A DNA stretch of 64,000 nt from Tetrahymena thermophila SB210 (lineage: Eukaryota; Ciliophora; Oligohymenophorea; Hymenostomatida; Tetrahymenidae): positions 310,001-374,000 of the forward strand of contig NW_002476317.1 in assembly GCF_000189635.1 (NCBI RefSeq). The letters are read 5' to 3'. Within the stretch, counting starts at the first letter, position 1, and the number at the start of each line of letters is the position of its first letter. A program made the translations under genes and the position numbers. A model generated the notes under the pieces. It had not been told where the DNA came from and ran no database searches. It was given only the letters and a program-made list of their open reading frames with translations. Shown in pieces: positions 50,351 to 63,932 of the stretch.

Positions 50351-53300
50351 ATTTAAACATTAAATTAAATTTCACAACCATATCATATTAAAATATATTA
50401 TATTTTTTACTTAATAAGATATTTACTTTTGAATTTCATACTCCTGAATAAAATGTGAGCATTAACTACCTTTTTTTGTTTTTGAAAGCCCTGTATAGAT
50501 TGATTTTTGAATAATTAATGCATGTAACTCCAAAATTTACTACTATTTAAAATTAATATTAGAATGAATTATTTTTCAAAATAATTAGTAAAAAATTTTT
50601 ATGATTTATAACAAACAAAAAACGGCTTGTTAACTTTTTATGTGATATTAAAAAACTTTAAATTTAGAATAATTAAAAGAAGAAAATTTCATTTATTAGA
50701 ATCTACAACTAATAATATATTAATTTTAAAAACTTAACAAGCTCAAACCTCGTTTAAATTTAATATTAATTAAATTTCAAATAAATTTATAGTTCTTCGG
50801 AAATTTTGTTTTTTATTGAAATTAAAATTGTATATATTCATTAAAAAAACATAAATTTAATTTTGATTACAGATGAGGCATAATTTTTAACAAAACAAAA
50901 TACTTTGGACAATTTTATTTAAATCTTATAATTTAATTTAAAGCCTTAATTGTTTTTAATAAAAAATATTTGTAGCTATACAAAATTCAATATATAAAAA
51001 GATATAATTAGTTATTAATAGTGAATTTAATTATTTAAAAAGCTTAGAGCTTTAGAAAAATAACCTATATTTTGCAAACTGTGCAAAGCGTATAAATATA
51101 AAGTAAATATAAATTGTTTTTCGGCTTCAAAAATGGAGTCAAAAAATAAATTTGTTAATATATTACAAAATAAAAAATAAATTAAATTTAATTAATATAG
51201 AGCAGGAAATAAATAATTTTTGAAAATATTTGCAATATGTTTTATTTAATTCTTTTTACTTTTGTTAATTTTATGATTAATTTATTCATAAATTATACTG
51301 TTTTTTTTCTTTTCTATAACATACATTTAAATATAATTTAAATTTAAAAACTGAAAGTAAGACTTTTCTTAAAATAAACTTAAATTCAATGTTATCAAAT
51401 CTTAATTTAGATTTTATGCTAAAAAAAATATTTTATTTTTTAAATAGCATTTAAAATAATTGGATAATATAAATTATCATTTTAATTAACAGTTAGTCAA
51501 ATATTGAAATTGAGTAGGAATTTTTTAAATATTAAAGTTATTAGATCTTAAAAACAAATTAAAAAATATTTAAATAATCTTTAATTTTTTTTGAAAATAT
51601 TTAAAAATTTTCTTATCAAAACAGTTTTTAATATGAAACTGTTTTTTTAATTTTAATAAAAATTAAACTGAATAATATGTTTGTTCATATTTAATAGTAT
51701 TATCAAGAATACTAAAAAATATACTAAAATATTATTTATTGCATTTTTTTGGTTTTTATGAATGATTATTTATAAAATTTAAGACATAAAACTTATTTTC
51801 TTTCTTCAACTACAGGTGGTTGGCACATTTATGAAAAATAAATTCAATTGTCTTATCAAAAAATTTATTGATTTACAATTTTATTTGTATATTTAAATAA
51901 TTCTATATTGTTAAATTCTCCCAAATGATAATCTTTTTTATTCTAAAATACTTTTTAGAACATTTTTGACACCAATCAAATGAGTAATTATTATCAATTT
52001 GAGCTTAGCTCATATCCCATAAAAAAGTAATACTGCTCTTTATAGCTAAATTCTAAATAAATAATTATTTTTATTTTCGATTAGGAAGTATATTTTATTT
52101 TTTATGAGTAAAAATTTAAATAAATTATCAAAAAAGAAAAATTTTCAAATGGAAAAGATAAAATTTTAGTTATTACTGCATTTTTAAATAATTAAATAAA
52201 ATTTTAGAAATCAAAATTCAAAAGAAATTTTCTTAATCTTTTCATTACATAATTTTAGATTAATAAAAAAGCAAATAAATTTAAATAAGAATTAGATTAT
52301 AAATGTCACTATTAAAATAATTCTATTTACTTATTAATTAAGGCTAGAAAAGGTCTTTTTTTACAGTTAGGTCAACACATAAACTTTTAAAAGACATGAA
52401 TTTATATGCATATTTAGTATTAAATTTTCATCATTTTTTGTATTTATAACTATCTTTACAATTTACACTTTATTTATGGATTACTCTTGAAAAGAAGAGG
52501 GAAGAAAATGATTTGGTATGGTATTAGAAGATTTTTAAATAATTTCCTTTGCTAGTGTAAGAGAGAAATTAGTTGTGAAAAAACAATCAAATAAAATAAA
52601 CTATTTGTTAAAATTTAAGTGCGATATTCTCTTCGTCAACAACAATAACAATAGAGAAAATAAAAATAATTAATTAAATTCAGTTTTCAAATTGAACCAA
52701 TCAAATTCTTAATCTATCTATTTAATCTTTCATGTATTAATATTATTCTAGGGGAAAACTTCTCCTGATCTTTTAGAAAACTACATAATAATTGTATTAA
52801 AGCGTTTTATACATTTTTAAATATACTTTTAAATGAAAGTCTTATTATTTTATAGGTGTCTTATGTTACATTTGATAATAAAATTTACTTTATTCATTTT
52901 ACAAAATTAATGATAACATTTTGTTAGTTATTTATTTAAATTCAGTTATTTAACTCCAATAAACTGAATGGGTGACTGCTAAATTTTGTCTTTTTATGCT
53001 TTTTCTTTCATTTTTGAATAGTCTAGGGTTGTTTTATCTAAAAATGACCATTATTTTTTTGAAAAATTTACATTTACAATTATTTATCGATTAAACTAAA
53101 ATGATCATAGACAAATAGTTTTTTTTTTGAAAGTGCCTTAAATAAAAAGCCATTTTAAACTATATAGTATGCAAAAAAAACTGTATAAAATAATCTATAA
53201 ATAGTTTGATCCAGTGAAACAATTAACTTTTCAGAATTAAAATTCACCTTCATGAAAGATCATTTTTTAAAAAATTTAAATTTAAAATCACAATCAGTAA

Positions 53301-54948
53301 AAAAAAAAGACGTGAAACTGATGCTTAGATCAATAATCCATGAATATAAATAGCGCTAGCAGTAATCTCAATTATGTAATCTAATATGAACGCACAATTA
53401 CTATGTATAGAATACTTTAAAAATTATTTTCGATGTGAATTAAATGAATAACTAATTTAAAAGAAAATTTCAAACAATATATTTAAATAATTTTTAAGAT
53501 AATAAAAGAAGAGGTCTATCTGGTATTATTGAATAGATAAGAAAAACCTATGATTTTTATTTCAAAAAATAAAAGTAAGAATTTAAATAAACTTATAAAA
53601 AAATTTGAATTATTGTTTACAAGAATTTATTATATTAAAATAAATAAGTAAAAGATTGTTTCCCTTTTTGTATTGCTTTTTATTTTTATTATCTATCTAA
53701 AGAAATCAATAAACTGTAAACTAATTTACAATCAAAACATGGGGCAGCATTATTTTTATTTTTGATATTATAAGCTTAATTCATGAATTATTTGCTAAAT
53801 AATTTATATCACTAGCTATATTTATGAAATGAAGGGATAAAGGCCATCAAAACTCCATAATTTAATTGTAAGCTTTTTTATGGGTATTAGTCAAACTTAC
53901 TCAACAATTAATTACTTTTCATCCATACATACATATTTCAAAAAACGTCCAAAAAAGTAATAAAAAAACTTTAACAAAATATGTGAAAGCATTTCTTAGA
54001 AAACAGAGGTTTTTGTAATGTATTTAAACCCAGCAACAAGATTTTTAATCCATATTAAATATAAAATTATATAAAAATCGAGCAAGTCTAAAATATAACT
54101 AATTGAGGTTAATATTTAATTATTCACCTTAAAAAACACATTTTCGTTAACATTTAGAGCTTATGGTAAAAAAATGTTAATAAAAAATGAACCTATTGTT
54201 ATAATAAAGTCACTGATTGTGTTTTAACAAAAAAAATTGAAAATTTTAATGTAAATTTTTAATTTTCTTCACTCGGAATGTAATTGCTCACGTTTAAAAT
54301 TTCTGAAATAAGATGAATTACGAAGGAGATTAAGTATTAATTAAAATTGATCTATTTCCCTTTAATGATTAACTTTTATTATTCTGTTCTATATTGTGAA
54401 AAGCATAGAAGCTAATTTTCTTAAAAAATAAATAAATTTAAATGAAATTTTACCAAAAAACACTAATTTTGTTTTTAATTGAAATTATTAAGATCGAAAT
54501 ATAAATATGGTAATAACTTAAATAAAGACTTTTAAAATGTGTTAAATTTTTTAAGTGTGATTTGCTCATTGATACAATAATATATATTTTTACATAAAAG
54601 ATACATCTGATAATTAATTTTATCATTAATTTATGATATTAAGCAATATAGATTTTAAAACACTTTTTGCCAAAAATTCAGGTTGATACTATACAAAATA
54701 TACCTTGCAATTCAATTCTCAAAAATTGACAAGAAATTCAATCTTGTTGTTGATTTGGAAAAGTTAAAAAACTATATATATTTGTTTTGTTGGAGGTTTA
54801 TTTAATTACTCAGGAGTTGAAAAATCAGTTAATTGAATAGAAATGCTCAATAATTAAACTTCGTAGCAAAATACAAATACACATAAAATGATAAAACAGC
54901 AGTTTTTTAATGAAAATTAACATTTTTTTATAAAATATTTAAAGCACT
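50351..54948. other. Very AT-rich gene-poor DNA
   Basis: About 4.6 kb with no coding-like frame, RNA gene or recognisable repeat. Composition is extreme A/T with long homopolymer runs. Confidence 0.5.
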
Positions 54949-55353
54949 ATGAGATAATATGAAACAATAGCGGTGAATTAATAAGCTTCAGAATTCGATG
55001 GTTGTTTATTTGAAAAAGAAGTTAGAAATATTATTAGACGCTTAATCGAGGAAGGGGTAAGTAGATGTAAAAATTATATATTTGCTTATATGATGAATAT
55101 TGAGATGTAAATAAAACTTAATTAAAAATAAGATAGATAGGAAACTAAAAGAAATATTATCTTGTCATTCTAATTACTTTTATTTTTCTTTTTCATTTTT
55201 GATTTAAATTAATTTTATTAACATTAGAAATAGACTCTATTGGTAAAATCTAATAACCTAAAATAGATTGATTGTATCTTTTCCATATTAAAGAAATTTA
55301 TCAGGAAGACTGACTCTTTGGTTTTATATTAAGATGATTCTGCTTTTTGCTGA
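54949..55353 (+). CDS. 77-residue protein of unknown function
   Basis: Two exons, 54949-55056 and 55228-55353, with a 171-bp intron that has a clean GTAAGT donor and a CATTAG acceptor, phase 0. The product begins MRQYETIAVNQQASEFDG, continues CLFEKEVRNIIRRLIEEG and ends in exon 2 with LKKFIRKTDSLVLYQDDSAF and Cys. It is a balanced, soluble-looking sequence with alternating helix and strand character, unlike the biased composition of the surroundings, which supports a real gene. No family was recognised. It lies about 770 bp upstream of paralogue B on the same strand. Confidence 0.55.
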
Positions 55354-56118
55354 AGAGTGTAAATTTGTATATTTTAGTAAATTTTTACTTTCAAATAAAT
55401 ATTCATTCGGTACTGGGTTTTAAAACTCATTAACTTAATCACAAAATTTTATTTGTTATTTGATTACGCTTACAAAATAAATTAAATGATTACCCTTCTT
55501 ATTCCTTTCAAAGGATTGATAATCTTGACGCTAATTTTGTAATTGAAATATATTCAAAACAAATAACATTAATAATTATTAAGTAAAAAAAAATAATACT
55601 AAACATTAAAATTATATCGCAAATATTGGAAATCACAGGGTAATCCTGAATTAATAAAACAATCAATAAATCGATCAAACAAATAAACAAAAAACAAATA
55701 AAAAAACAATTAATTGAAAGAAAACAAAACAAAAATCAAACCTAATTAACTAAATTTCTATCCTCAGCTTATATCAATCTAAAGCAAGCAAGCAATCAAA
55801 CAAATAAATAAATATTAAGACATAGATAGATAAGATATTTTGATAAAAAAACTCAAATACATTTACAGTAATACAAACAGATAAACAACATAAAGAGATA
55901 TATTGTAAGAAGATAAATTTCGTAATTAATAATTAAATAAAAAATACATTTCAATCATTTTTTATTGAAACAAAAAAAATAAGAAAAGTATTAATTTGTT
56001 TACTATTTTAGAATAACATAAAACCTAATTTATTAGAATCTTTAACGCACTTAAATCTAAAGAAAACAAAATAAAAAAAAATCTATTTATCCCTACTAAG
56101 ATATCCTTTTCATAGCAG
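55354..56118. other. Spacer upstream of paralogue B
   Basis: About 0.77 kb, A-rich on the plus strand, with CAAATAAACAAA-type runs between 55670 and 55830. Probably 5' UTR and promoter of the gene at 56119; no named element. Confidence 0.5.
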
Positions 56119-58308
56119 ATGTTATAGTCAACTGTTGATGAAATTAAGAATAATCTTTTGTACGTGTTGGATGAGGTCGTACATTCACGTCAATATCTCA
56201 ATAAACACTTCTAAAATTCCATGAATAACTATTTCCTTGAAAATTATGCCACTCTCCCTTGCTTAAAGAAGAGATTTGATACCTAAAGTGGCCGTCAAGT
56301 CAGAAAAGAAATTTTTGAGAAGTACAATTAAATCTAAGAAACTGAAGGTAAAGTCGATGGTAATCTTAAGTGTTTTTTAATAATGCGCGGATTTATTGAA
56401 GAGCATAAAATCAACAATTCTTTGAATGATTATCGCTAGTCTCTTATGTACCTTGTTAGTGCTACTGGTTTAGACGCTAGTATAAAACACGGATCTGCTG
56501 AGTGGATCTCTTTGCAATGGCGTCGTTTATTCGCACTGATGGTTTTACATCATACATACTACCCAGAAGTATAAGGCGTTTACGAACTTTGGTATCATGT
56601 TTTTGATGAGCGCTTAATCGCTCGTGAACGTCAAAAAAAGAAGAAAGAAGAAGTCGTTTATAAGAAAGGAAAGTCTCCTTATATTATTTCTAGCAAACAA
56701 GAAGAAGACGAAGAGTCTACTTCTCCTTTAATAAAAGAAGCAGGAATAATCTCAGCTGCTGCAACAAGAAGCAAAGAGGGATCTCTATCTAGTATAGCAA
56801 CAAATGATGAATAGCTTACACAAAGCACAATAAATTCACCTAAAACTCCTCGCTCACTTATAAATATAGGCAATAAGAGAGATTCGAAGAGAGTTCAACA
56901 ATCTAAAAAGAGTCAAGTTAAGGTAGAATAGCAATCAGGAAGTGAACATGGAGAGGATGAAGAACCTGCTATTTCTAAGAAGAGATTTACTTAGGAGACA
57001 ATTATTCTTATGAAAGATCGCAGTAATTCAGATATAGAGCTTAAGTAGAGCAATTCCACTACTGTCTTAATAAAAAGCTCTTCTGAAATTTTAAATTAAA
57101 ATTTGGGAAATGAGTAAACGTAAGCTTATGAATAGAATAGTCAAAATGTTGAATTGAATTAATAAAAAAATCATCAATAGGATATTTAAGTATTTACTGG
57201 ATAATAAATATAGCAATAATCATAAATTGCTAACAATAACTTAATCTAAGCAACTTTCAATAGTGAAATGCCAAATAAGATGAATTCCTAACATAGTGAT
57301 AATCAAGTCAATTTTGAAAATAAATAATAATCAAATGATTACATAAACTCCTATGCAAATTAAAACTAGGAAAGTGTTCTTCATTAATAATACTATGACA
57401 ATTAAATTTAATAGAATTATCCACAATAAATAAGCTGTTCATAATAATACACTTCGAATCATCACTTACAAAACTAAATAGATTCGAACCAGCCTTAATA
57501 GGTGAAGGAATTCGATTAACTCGCATAACCTTCAAGTTCTTACTTAATTGAAAGGTAATAGAGCTGCAATGGATATTTTGGAGAAGAAACGTATACTCCT
57601 TATAATCAAGCTTATTACAACACATATGGGTAATTTAAAAATAACCTAAGCTCAGAATTTCATCAAAATGATTACTATTTAAACTGTAACCAGGAAAACT
57701 ATGCAAATTATTAATTTGAAGCATACAATAATGAAGAATTAAATAAACTTAAATTTGATTCTCAAGCACATCATTATACTAGCTAAAATTTAGACAGATA
57801 AAGGAGTAACTAAATGCAATTCAAGTGTGATCCTAATATTCAACACCATCAGTCATAATAGTAGTAGTATTAATAATATGATAATAATCGTTGCATTTCT
57901 AATAATTATATTAACGCACCTGTCAATTATCAAATATAATAATAAATATAGTAATAATAAACAAATACTCCCCACATTAGAGCAAAATAAAATTTCTAAT
58001 AATCTTAACAAAGCTACCCACTTCAAAACTGTAATCAAGTAAATTTTGATTATCCTCCATAAGACTCATCTTATTCTTCTTATTTAGATCATTAATCTGA
58101 TAACTAATACAGCTCATCTACTCCTAGCTCAATCAGCTAATCTGCTTCTTATTCTAACTCTCCAACATATCACAATGAGTAATAACAACAGCTTTATCAG
58201 TATAATTATTTCAACTAAAAGTATACTAACTATGATTAATACGATTAAAACTAACTCTAACATTAAAACTATCAATACTAACACCAATAACTTTACGATC
58301 AATTTTGA
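56119..58308 (+). CDS. Paralogue B of the same unrecognised family: conserved N-domain plus long Q-rich tail
   Basis: Single exon of 729 residues. Residues of about 20-180 are the conserved domain shared with the gene at 42727: QYLNKHFQNSMNNYFLENY, LKKRFDTQSGRQVRKEI, IMRGFIEEH, WISLQWRRLFALMVLHHTYY, VYELWYHVFDERL, then KKKK. The domain differs from paralogue A at many sites, but the spacing is almost the same. Codons here are richer in C and G (CGT, CTC, GCT) than in the tail. The tail from about residue 200 begins acidic and serine-rich and becomes extremely Q/N/Y-rich, with glutamine runs written mostly as TAA and TAG. Unlike paralogue A it has no introns, so one copy may have gained or lost introns since duplication. 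Function unknown. Confidence 0.8.
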
Positions 58309-61300
58309 TTCGAAAAAAAAATAAAAAATCACATATAAAAAAGGCTCAACTAAATATTAATTAAGATTATCTTTTTATCTATCTATCTATCAATTAATCA
58401 ACGAACCAATTTACTTTTTCTAAAGGCTGCTTTCACAATTAAAAGTGCACAAATAAACAAATAAACAAACAAAGCTGCTGCTTTTAAAAGGAAAGGCGGG
58501 CAATTAATAATTTTTATTTATTTTTAAATAACAATCTTTTATCTTTACTACTTTTAAAAAATCTGTATAGTAATTAAAAACACATTAACCAAATACGTAA
58601 AACAATAGTATAAATATTATTAGTATTATATGTAAATTAATCATAAAAAATTTTAACTCCAAAATCATATATATTTTTGCTTCTTATTCTATTTATCTTG
58701 TATAGCTTGAATTCAATTGTAACTCTAATTTTCATAGACTCTGTATTTTTCACTTAATATTATGTTTGATAAGAAATATTTTTGGCCAAAAAAAGGTACT
58801 TGAAAATTTGTAAGTATAAATTTTTTTCAAATTTTTCTTAATGAGTTTGTCTTTTTATTTATTGATTTTTTGATTTAAATTATTTTTCATTTAAACAAAA
58901 TAAAGAAATTAGATGAAAATAATATTAACTAAATAATAACTGTAAGATTTAGTTAGGAAAGTAGCTTTTATATGCAAATTAGAGTTAATACAAATTAAGA
59001 GTTTCATATTAAATTTGCTTCAGTTTAATTTATTATTTCATTTTTATTAGAAATTAATAATCTTTATAAAACTTTTTTCATGATATTTTTTTTTTACTTT
59101 GTAATCTAAATAGCAATGTAAATACAATTTTTTAAGTAAAAAATTCGGCTTCTTTCTAACGTTTGTTACAAGATACTTGTTGTTGATATCCTTTTTCAAA
59201 TAATATATTGACTACCTACACAATTACTATAGAGCAAAAATTAATTAAATTATAACTATTTTATAATTTTATCGAAATAAAGAAATCATTCAAGTAAAAG
59301 TAAGAGAACTCAATAACTAAAAAATTTAAATTTTTTGATTATTCAAGCACATTTTTTTGAAGCAAATATATCCTTTCGTATTTTAAATAGTTCTTTGGAC
59401 TAACTATGTTAGCAAAGATTTTAGTAAGTGTATTTTTTAGTAACAAAAAGGAAGAGTAGAATTGGGGACAAAAATAGTTAGCTTAGTATTATAATTTTTT
59501 AACGACCTGTATAGAGCTAGGAAAAAGTGTAACATTTGTCTCAAATACATTTGAAAATTTTGAAATTTCTATTTTTAACTCAAGTTACTTTGTTTGCGAG
59601 ATAAGGGTTAATATTTGAGATAAGATCAAAATAAGTATTACTCGAATTCTTTTACATTAATTGACATCAAAAAATCAGGTGAATAATTATATGTTAAATA
59701 ATTTACTTTGTTTAATAGACCAAAATTTACACAGCGCAAATCAAATTCAATCACAAATAACGTTTTAATAAAAAAGAATACTTTATTAAAATAATCAAAT
59801 TTATTTTATGATTGTGAACAGCTCTAATTTGATTTAAAACAAATGTTATCTTATTTCTCAAGAAAAAATATATTGTAAAAAAGGTAAAGCATAGTTAAAT
59901 TTATTAATTTTAATATCAATTTTTGGGTCTTTCTTATTAGTTTTTGATTATAATTAAAAGAAAATTAGGTAAAACAATAGTATAAGAAACAATCTTTTCC
60001 CCTTTTGATTCACTTAAGTATTTTACATATATAAAATAAACGAAATTAATTCTTTTTAATATAAGAATATTCTCAGAATTTAGTCTTTTAAAATTCTTAG
60101 AAATTCTATATTACACATCAATAAAAATATGGGTTAAAACTTCATGCTTTTCATTAAATGATAATAAATCAGTAATCCTTAACTTTTTTTACATCTATCT
60201 AAAAAAGTTAGTAAAGCTAGCTTTGGCATAATATAGATTATTTTCTATCGAAATAGTCATATTTCTAGAAAATAATAATTGTAATTTTGTAATAATTAAT
60301 TTATTTTCTAATTAATAGAATACTACCTACCTACCACGCAAATCAACAAATCATTCATAAAAAAAAATAAATATTTTTAGATAATCAATTAAATATTCAG
60401 ATTGTGATTAAAAAATTTATATTTTTCGAGGTTACAAGAAATATCAAAATTAAACAAAGTTTTTTAAAGTATGAATGTGATCTAATTTTATACCTTTTCT
60501 AATCTTTGTATCTTTAGAAAGAAACTAAACAAAATTAAGTTCAAATAGTTTTTTTAATGCAAACGTTATGCTGATTGCCATCAGCAAATTTGATTTGCTT
60601 TTATTTCTTCACTTTTCACGGTAATTTAGATTAATAATTGTATTATACTTTTTAAGTTGATATTAAAATCCAATAAAAGACAAAATAATATAGAAAATAG
60701 TATCATTTTTATTATTTTTCAATATAGTTATTAAATAATGTCTTCTTTTAAACAAGGATTACTTACACTTTTGAATTATATGTTTGTGGATAATATTTTA
60801 AGTTATTAAAGATATTTTTTCATATACAAATTTGTATTTTTGTGAAGTTTGATTGAATTATAACTTACCTTACATCAAATTCACTCACATAATATTTTTT
60901 TTTAGATGCTAATAATGTTAAAAGATTCGATTTCAATTTACTTACCTGTTTACAAAATTTAAAAATGTTTTTTATGATTAGTTTTTTAAAACTTTTTTTT
61001 CTTATTCTAACTCATGTTTTACACTGCTCAAAATTATTGTATTACTCCCTGCTAACAATAATTAAAATTTATTTAGTTTAGTCAATAAAAAAAATAATAA
61101 TTTCTATATAGCTAGAAAACTCACTGATTAAGCATATATCATAGCAAAATAAATAAATAATTTGCAGAATATCCTAATTTTATTTATTTTTTTAAAAATA
61201 GGTTAAAAATACTCTTTTAAATTTCAATTTATAACAATATTCCTAATAATAATTGCTTAAAAATATAATAGCTTGATTCAGCTAAAACGCCGATTAAACA

Positions 61301-62501
61301 AAAAAGTTTTATGACTCTACTGTAATAATGCAAAGATAAAAAATTGGGTTATTTGTATTAAAATTATAAAAGGTGTAATATTCGATATCAAAAAGTTTTT
61401 AGGTAAATTTAAAATATAATGATAAATAAAATCATACACCTATCTATCTATCCGATTATCTATCTATTAATCAATCAAAAAAAAACAAAAAAAGATTGGT
61501 AATATATATCTGGCTTTGTATTTCTTCTTTTTTTCCCCGCATTAGAAATTTTGATTACTTTACTACTTTGATTTATCTTAAAAACAAAAAATATAAGTAA
61601 TAATCATTTCGTAATTTATTAGAATTAGTTATAAATTAATGGCTATCACATTAAAAATATCTCTTTTGCTAATAGATCTTCATATATTTTCAAATATTAT
61701 TTATTTTATTTTTTTCAGTGTAAACTTAAGACCTTTAATCATTTTCTATTTTTTGTGCGATGAAAGGTCTTATTTCTAGATTCTAACTCCTGACTCAGTA
61801 AATATTTAATTATAAATACATCTACTTCAGAAAATAATAGAATTCAAAAGCAGCTTGTAAATAATATAACAATAAAACTATTTCTACTATTACTAAAGTT
61901 TTAAAACTTATAAACGAGAAGTTAGTTAAGAAGAGAGATTAAAAACAACAAACATAACTACAAATTATAAAATTTCTTCTAGAAAAAAAAATTGAGTATC
62001 AAAAAAAATAATGTTAGAAAATATTAAACTGTTTTGAGAAAAGCAAATAAAAATTGAAAATTTTTCTTAATTTATTTATCTTTAATTAAATTTAAGTATT
62101 TGCTTATCTTATTTTGCTTTCATCATAATACTTTTAAGATATAATATGCAGCATGTCATTTTTATAAATAAATATATCCAAATTGTAATTTTAGTTGTGA
62201 AGATTAAATAAATTATGGGTTAAAAAATAATAAAAATTAAAATGTAATCTTTGTCTATAATCAATAACTTCATATTTCATTTTATTTTATTAATATAATC
62301 TAATTTTTTGCTTATCAGACATGCTTAATTTACTTAGTTTTTTACATCTTAATGAACTGAAATTAATTAATTTTTGTAAATTTTGCTTGCTCATCTTTAT
62401 TAGAATACAAACAATCTTTAAAACTAAATAGGAGTGCAAAAATACTCTTTGATTAATGAATTTTGGATTTTAATCAAATAAGGCGATCCTACATAATCGC
62501 A
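58309..62501. other. AT-rich gene-poor DNA
   Basis: About 4.2 kb without convincing coding sequence. It contains a TCTA microsatellite near 58374-58393, a related CTAT run near 61440-61470 and two adjacent short perfect hairpins at 60570-60598. No other structure was seen. Confidence 0.5.
60570..60598 (+). other. Pair of adjacent short hairpins before a T-rich run
   Basis: GCTGAT (60570-60575) pairs perfectly with ATCAGC (60580-60585), and GCAAAT (60584-60589) with ATTTGC (60593-60598), followed by TTTTATTT. The two stems overlap by two bases. Such a fold could end a small pol III or other non-coding transcript, but no promoter boxes were identified, so this may be chance. Confidence 0.25.
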
Positions 62502-63932
62502 ATGAATAAGCAAACGCAAAACCTAACTAAAATAAAGCTAAAAGTTCTTCACTGCTATCTAGCTAGGTGTAAGTTGCTCCTAAAATAAGGGGCAGTGTAC
62601 AAAGTTAGATTAAGCATGGCTAATAAACTAAAAATCTACACTAGTAGAGCGATATTGAATATAGTAAGAAAAAAGAAGAATAAGTGAATAATATTTTAAA
62701 ATACTTCAAATAAATTGATAACCATGATATATTGTAATTAAAATTGAATTTTTATTTAAAATACATGTATGCTTTTTTTTTTTGAGTTTAATTATTGATA
62801 GATATTTAATGCATTTGAGAATAACTAAGCTCTAATTATTAATAATATAACATTTAACTCTAATTTAGTTTTTTAACTCAAACGAAGAATGAAGGAAGAG
62901 ATATGAAATTATTGTAATTCTAGGATATCAGATCTGAATTGAGTCAACTAAATAGCAAAAATGTCATACAGATAGGGCTTAATATCGAGTAAATGAAGTT
63001 ACTAATATTTTATCTCACAAAAGTAATAGTAAATAAAGAGGAGATTAAGTTACATAAATTAATTATTTTAGTGCGATAGACACTACATGATAAGAAATTA
63101 AGAGTGAACGAACTCCTCTCCTTTAAATTTCTAACTTTCTATTTCACTCTTTTTTAATAAATTAAGTAATTAAATAACTAAGAAGATTTTTAATAAATAA
63201 AAAATAGTATACTTACCTCAAATCAATTATCTTAATCAATATTTTCCTTTTTCAATCTCTTTCAAGCGGTTTCTGGATTTTATTTAAAATCAAGGTAAGA
63301 TTAATAATAAATTCTTTTAGCCTCATTTATTTCTTTACATTTTGCTTTTAAAAAAGTTGATATCTTTTTTAAATTTCTTACACTGATTTAAAATAAAACG
63401 GGTAGGCAGCATTGTTCTATTAATAATGCTCTTAATCTATTTTGACTAACAAATGTCATATTTTTTATTGAACTCATTTAGTCTGACAATATATTTATTT
63501 ATCAATACTCATCATTCATTATCCTGCAAATATTTCCTCGTCATACAATAATTTTAATGCTTTACTAACATTACTCACTTTTATTTTCTCTAAATTAGAG
63601 CGAAATTAACTTTAGCAAATGCCGAGTACCTGAGTGCTTTGGCCAAAGAAATCGTCACAAGGACACCACTTCTTTTAACTCTGAATATTTATCTTAAGTA
63701 ATTTCTTCATATTGATTGATTCTGATTTTATAGATTCATTAAGATTTTAATTGTATTTTCTATTTTCATATTTTTCTATGTTCCAACATTAATTGTCTCT
63801 TTCATCTTTGTTACTTTTACTGAAATACGTAAAATCCGTAAAGCAAATTTGACATTTTCTACTATAATTTTCAAACCCACAAAGTTACATCTGTTTATGC
63901 GTTCCATCTTTTAGAGATTTCTAAAAATATGA
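62502..63932 (+). CDS. Membrane protein with basic N-terminus, unknown; C-terminus may extend
   Basis: Model: exons 62502-62663, 62888-63294, 63599-63697 and 63734-63932, introns 224, 304 and 36 bp, all in phase, 288 residues. Exon 1 is basic (KIKLKVLHCYLARCKLLLK) and GC-richer than its surroundings. Exon 2 is helical (RSELSQLNSKNVIQIGLNIE, KLHKLIILVRQTLHDKKLRV) and ends AVSGFYLKSR. Exon 3 reads ANAEYLSALAKEIVTRTPLL, and exon 4 has two membrane helices (IKILIVFSIFIFFYVPTLIV). An alternative acceptor at 63409 would keep the frame and add about 63 hydrophobic residues; the acceptor after TTTTCTCTAAATTAG is preferred. The TGA at 63930 may be true or spliced out, because an open frame continues to the window edge. 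No family recognised. Confidence 0.5.

Noticed and set aside
57827-58332. Plus and minus frames of 60-70 codons in the Q-rich region
   Set aside because: Shadows of the polyglutamine tail of paralogue B in other frames.
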